Source: G965197715 sp965247615 (GTDB lineage: Bacteria; Chloroflexota; Dehalococcoidia; Lucifugimonadales; UBA1127). From it: 64,000 nucleotides of DNA. Made by a program: the position numbers and the translations under genes. The stretch spans positions 186,001-250,000 of the forward strand of contig OZ252022.1 in the NCBI GenBank assembly GCA_965247615.1, given 5' to 3'. This document shows, one piece after another, positions 60,555-64,000 of this stretch (position 1 is its first letter; each line of letters opens with the position of its first letter). The notes beneath the pieces were generated by a model. The model ran no database searches and was not told the DNA's origin. It saw nothing but the letters and a program-made list of their open reading frames with translations.

Positions 60555-60917
60555 CTAGCCGGTCTGGGTGTCCTCGCGCAGATAGGCGTCGGAGCCGTCC
60601 AGCCAGTCCGTGCGGATGGGGCTGAACGCGTCGATCTCGTCCGTGTCCTCCAGCGCCTCGGCGCTGTGCTCCGCGTTGGACGCGATGTGAAGTGTCTCCC
60701 CCGCGCGGACCACCACCTCCTCGCCGTCCAGCACGAAGAGCAGCGACCCCGTCAGGACGTGAGTGATCTGCTCGTTGGGGTGCCGGTGGGCAGGCACCTT
60801 GGCCCCCTTCGGAAACATCAGACGGCCCAGCATCACGTGCTCTCCGGTGACGATGCGCCGCCGGATCCCGCCGATGAGCCTGTCCTCCTCGATCTCGCCC
60901 CAGGGCACGGCTCGCAT
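60555..60917 (-). CDS. Cupin-domain protein
   Basis: 120 residues. P-A-H44-R-H46-P-N-E49...T-H-V-L-T-G and a second A-E-H-S, the metal-binding cupin pattern. GGAGG lies six bases before ATG 60917; ATG 60923 would be too close. Role unknown. Ends before the repeat patch; gyrA lies upstream on the same strand. Confidence 0.8.
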   Translation of the reverse strand: MRAVPWGEIEEDRLIGGIRRRIVTGEHVMLGRLMFPKGAKVPAHRHPNEQITHVLTGSLLFVLDGEEVVVRAGETLHIASNAEHSAEALEDTDEIDAFSPIRTDWLDGSDAYLREDTQTG

Positions 60918-60984
60918 TGCCATCCTCCTCCGTCGCGTGTCGACGCCGGGCAGCCCGCCGGCCCCGGCGCGCGCCCTGCCCGCG

Positions 60985-63795
60985 CTATTCCTCGTCCTCC
61001 TCGTCCTCGCCTTCGTCCTCGTCATCGTCCCAGCCCTCGACCACCTCCTCGACCACCTCCACAACCTCCTCCTCGTCTTCATCAACCTCTTCCCCATCCT
61101 CTTCCGCAACATCCGCCTCGTCGACGACCTCGTCCCGCTCCTCGTCCTCCGCGTCCGCCTCATCTTCCAGCGTCGCCGTCGTCAGCTCCGCCGCTCCATT
61201 GGCGGAGCGGCCGTTGCCGGAGAGGCCATTGGTGCTCGTCAGTCCAAGCATCGGCTGCGCGGCACTGCGCGTCGAGTCCGGGTTCGCGAAGCGCGCCAGG
61301 TCCTGCCGCGACGACGGCGCCACGGTCGACACCGACGTGATCTGATCGTCGTCCGTGAAGCGCATGATCCAGACGCCCCGGGCGTACCGGCCAAACTCGC
61401 TGACCTCCGTGAGGCTCGTGCGGTGCACATGCGCCTTCGCCGACGCGATGACCAGCTCCTCGCTGCCCGTGACCACCCGTGCGGCCACCAGGGGCCCCGT
61501 GCGCTTGTCCACCTTCAGCGCAATGACCCCGTAGCCCCCGCGCGCCTGTCTCCGGAACTGCTCCAGCTTCGTCAGCTTGCCGAAGCCCCGCTCGCTCACC
61601 GTCAGCAGGCGCGCTCCGGTTACCAGCACCTCCGCCGTCACCACCTGGTCACCCTCCCGCAGGCGGATCGCCCGGACGCCGCCCGCCGTGCGGGACCGCA
61701 CCCGCAGGTCAGCCACCGAGAAGCAGACCGACATCCCCCGTGCCGTCACGACGATGACGTCGTTGCCCTCGAAGGCGGGCCGCGCGGCGATGAGCTCGTC
61801 GCCCGGCTCCAGGTCCATCGCGATGATGCCCGAGCTGCGGATGGCGGCGAAGCGCTCCAGCGGCACGCGCTTGATCTCACCCTTGCGCGTCGCCAGGATC
61901 AGGAAGCAGTCCTCCGTCTGCCGCAGCGCCGGCACGGCCACGACGGACGTGATCCTGTCTCCTGCCGGCAGCGCCGGGATCAGGTTCACCAGGGGCGTAC
62001 CCCGCGACGTGCGTGAGGCGTCCCCCCGAATGTCGTAGCACGTCAGCGAGAACACGCGGCCACGGTCCGTGAAGAACAGCAGTGAGTCGTGCGTGTCCGC
62101 CACCAGCATGTGCGGGACCACGTCGTCCTCACGCGTGGTCATGCCGGACACGCCCTTGCCGCCCCGGTGCTGCAGCCGGTATGTCGCCACGGGCACGCGC
62201 TTGATGTACCTGTTGCGGCTCAGCGTCAGCACCACGTCCTCGTGGCGTTCCAGCTCCGCCCGTTCCAGGCGCCGCGCCGCCTCTTCCCGGATCTCCGTCC
62301 TGCGGGGGTTGCCGAAGTCCTTCCGGAGCTTTTGCAGCTCCCGCTTCACCTCCGCCAGCAGCCTCTGGGGGTCGGCAAGCAGCGCCTCCAGGTCCCGGAT
62401 GACCGTCTGAAGCTCCTGGAACTCGTTCTCCAAGCGCAGCCGGTCCAGGGCCGTGAGCCGCCGGAGCTGCATGTCCAGGATCGCGTTGGCCTGGATCTCC
62501 GTCAGGGTAAACCGCGCGATCAGGGCCCCGCGCGCCGCCTCGGCGTCGGCAGCCGCACGGATGATGCTGATGACCTCGTCCAGGTTGTCCACGGCAATGT
62601 GCAGGCCTTCCAGGACGTGGGCCCGGTCCTGCGCCTTCTTCAGGTCGAACTGGGCCCGCCGCGTCACCACCTGCACCCGGAAGTCGATGAAGTGGTTCAG
62701 GACTTGCTGCAGGTTCAGCACCCGCGGTTGGCCCTCCACCAGGGCCAGCATGTTCACGTTGAAGGCCGACTGCAACGGCGTGTGCTCATAGAGATTGCTG
62801 AGCACGTAGCGGGGGTCCACGGAGCTCCGCACTTCCACCACCACCCGCAGCCCGTGCCGGTCCGACTCGTCCCGGACCTCCGTGATGCCCTCGATCCGCT
62901 TGTCCCGGGCAAGCTGCGCTATCTTCTCCACCATGGAGGCCTTGTTGACCTGGTACGGGACCTCCGTGATGATGATCTGCTGCCGCCCGGACTTGCCCAG
63001 TGCCTCGATCTCCGCCTTGCCCCGGGTCAGAACGCGGCCATGCCCTGTCGTATACGCTTCCCGTATCTCGCGCCGGCCCACCCCGCCCATGATGATGCCG
63101 CCGGTGGGAAAGTCCGGACCGCGCACGTAGGAGAGGAGCTGGTCGTAGAGCTCCTCCTCCTGCTCCGGCGTCAGCCCCTCCTGCCGGTACAGGGGGTTGT
63201 CGATGAGGTAGACCAGGGCGTCGCACACCTCGCTCAGGTTGTGGGGCGGGATGGCCGTGGCCATGCCAACGGCAATCCCGGAAGCCCCGTTCACCAGGAG
63301 GTTGGGGACCAGGGCCGGCAGCACCGTGGGTTCCTGCAGGCTCTCGTCGAAGTTGGGCGCGAAGTCCACGGTATCCCGGTCCAGGTCCGCCAGCAGCAGC
63401 TGAGAGATGGGCGCCAGCCGGGCCTCCGTGTACCGCATGGCCGCCGGCGGGTCGTTGTCGATGGAGCCGAAGTTTCCCTGGCCGTCGACCAGGGGGTAGC
63501 GCATGCTGAACGCCTGCGCCATGCGCACCAGGGCCTCATACACGGATGAGTCGCCGTGGGGGTGGTACTTTCCGAGCACCTCACCCACGAGGCGAGCGCT
63601 CTTCTTGTGCCCCTGGTTGGCGCCCATTCCCAGCCCGTCCATGGCGTACAGGATGCGGCGCTGGACGGGCTTCAGACCGTCGCGGGCGTCCGGCAGCGCC
63701 CGCGACACGATCACGCTCATGGCGTAGTTGAGATAGGACGTGCGCAGCTCGTCGCGGATGGGGACCGGGATCGGCGGTCTCTGTCCAGTTACCAT
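60985..63795 (-). CDS. gyrA: DNA gyrase subunit A with a long acidic tail
   Basis: 936 residues. Catalytic Tyr122 in A-A-M-R-Y-T-E-A-R-L. Quinolone region has Ser83 and Glu87 (H-P-H-G-D-S-S-V-Y-E). The GyrA box is Q-H-R-G-G-K-G, close to the usual Q-R-R-G-G-K-G. After the beta-pinwheel comes a run of about 70 residues that is almost only Glu, Asp and Val. E. coli GyrA ends in a shorter acidic tail. gyrB lies upstream on the same strand, 105 bases away. Confidence 0.97.
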   Translation of the reverse strand: MVTGQRPPIPVPIRDELRTSYLNYAMSVIVSRALPDARDGLKPVQRRILYAMDGLGMGANQGHKKSARLVGEVLGKYHPHGDSSVYEALVRMAQAFSMRYPLVDGQGNFGSIDNDPPAAMRYTEARLAPISQLLLADLDRDTVDFAPNFDESLQEPTVLPALVPNLLVNGASGIAVGMATAIPPHNLSEVCDALVYLIDNPLYRQEGLTPEQEEELYDQLLSYVRGPDFPTGGIIMGGVGRREIREAYTTGHGRVLTRGKAEIEALGKSGRQQIIITEVPYQVNKASMVEKIAQLARDKRIEGITEVRDESDRHGLRVVVEVRSSVDPRYVLSNLYEHTPLQSAFNVNMLALVEGQPRVLNLQQVLNHFIDFRVQVVTRRAQFDLKKAQDRAHVLEGLHIAVDNLDEVISIIRAAADAEAARGALIARFTLTEIQANAILDMQLRRLTALDRLRLENEFQELQTVIRDLEALLADPQRLLAEVKRELQKLRKDFGNPRRTEIREEAARRLERAELERHEDVVLTLSRNRYIKRVPVATYRLQHRGGKGVSGMTTREDDVVPHMLVADTHDSLLFFTDRGRVFSLTCYDIRGDASRTSRGTPLVNLIPALPAGDRITSVVAVPALRQTEDCFLILATRKGEIKRVPLERFAAIRSSGIIAMDLEPGDELIAARPAFEGNDVIVVTARGMSVCFSVADLRVRSRTAGGVRAIRLREGDQVVTAEVLVTGARLLTVSERGFGKLTKLEQFRRQARGGYGVIALKVDKRTGPLVAARVVTGSEELVIASAKAHVHRTSLTEVSEFGRYARGVWIMRFTDDDQITSVSTVAPSSRQDLARFANPDSTRSAAQPMLGLTSTNGLSGNGRSANGAAELTTATLEDEADAEDEERDEVVDEADVAEEDGEEVDEDEEEVVEVVEEVVEGWDDDEDEGEDEEDEE

Positions 63796-63900
63796 TGAAG
63801 AACCCTCCCGTTGCTTGTTGGGTTCACAAGTCGTCTCTGGTCTCGCACAGACCCCGGCCTACTGTCGCGGGAAGGGGCCGACGGAGCAGGGACGCGCCGA

Positions 63901-64000
63901 CTACACGTCCAGGTTCTGGACGGTCTTGGCGTACTCGAAGATGAACTTCTTGCGGGGCTCCACGTTGGCGCCCATCAGGTGGTCGAAGTCGTCCGACGCC
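63901..64000 (-). CDS. gyrB: DNA gyrase subunit B, C-terminal end (partial)
   Basis: The minus strand ends with D-D-F-D-H-L-M-G-A-N-V-E-P-R-K-K-F-I and then Y-A-K-T-V-Q-N-L-D-V-stop, the standard GyrB ending. The rest lies beyond the right edge. Order gyrB-gyrA, 105 bases apart. Confidence 0.93.
   Translation of the reverse strand, partial: ASDDFDHLMGANVEPRKKFIFEYAKTVQNLDV

Overview
The window looks like a high-G+C chromosome segment from an uncultured bacterium, most likely a Chloroflexota of the Dehalococcoidia/SAR202 type. That placement is inference: no rRNA gene is present. It rests on a trpS-led T-box tryptophan operon, an exported cadherin-like protein with a calcium-binding (dockerin-like) tail, and an accessory half rich in CoA-transferases, Rieske oxygenase, amidohydrolase, MetE-like, DUF35/thiolase and molybdopterin-hydroxylase genes. 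Hundreds of reverse-strand reading frames are shadows of real genes and are left out.

Layout. 0-7.4 kb: the 3' part of a large cadherin/Fn3 surface protein, a Yip1-like membrane protein, relics of a LolCDE/MacB-type ABC exporter, a lower-G+C island with a TcmP gene and its broken DUF5131 partner, then five tRNA genes on the minus strand. 7.4-18.3 kb: promoter, T-box leader, trpS, trpE, an SDR gene, trpG, trpD, trpC, trpF, a 51-residue small ORF and trpB (no trpA), then a GYD-domain gene and glyA. 18.4-30.9 kb: dense plus-strand housekeeping genes: rpsF-ssb-rpsR (S18 with a long Gly/Pro extension), a membrane-anchored parvulin, hom-thrC, a CelD-like acyltransferase, an MshA-like glycosyltransferase, a PIG-L deacetylase, ybeY, dnaX-ebfC-recR-recO. 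No palindromic repeats were seen in that stretch.

30.9-42.4 kb is mobile-element territory: an M16 peptidase, a minus-strand set of phage-derived virion genes (capsid, connector-like, propeller/baseplate-hub-like, spike-like) without portal or large terminase, and a cassette (HNH protein plus a 199-residue unknown) lying between two inverted arrays of a degenerate CCNNG pentanucleotide repeat, with a sigma70-type promoter overlapped by a dyad operator. 41-54 kb is a catabolic/accessory region whose genes are separated by repeat-filled gaps. 54.2-56.2 kb holds an unrecognised pair (nuclease-like plus coiled-coil protein) opposite a small AT-hook protein. 56.7-64 kb: molybdopterin hydroxylase large subunit, CinA-like, a conserved hypothetical, a cupin, gyrA with a long acidic tail, and the 3' end of gyrB.

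Repeats dominate the gaps after about 30.9 kb. Class A is a 20-bp palindrome (ATTCCC-N8-GGGAAT, same architecture as Neisseria dRS3). Class B contains GTCGC-TGGC-GCGAC. They occur singly, in tandem and nested, and one class B copy supplies the C-terminal codons of a kinase gene. The best candidates for something new are the CCNNG-array/HNH cassette, the capsid-hub mini-cluster, the nuclease-like/coiled-coil pair and the small ORF coupled to trpB.
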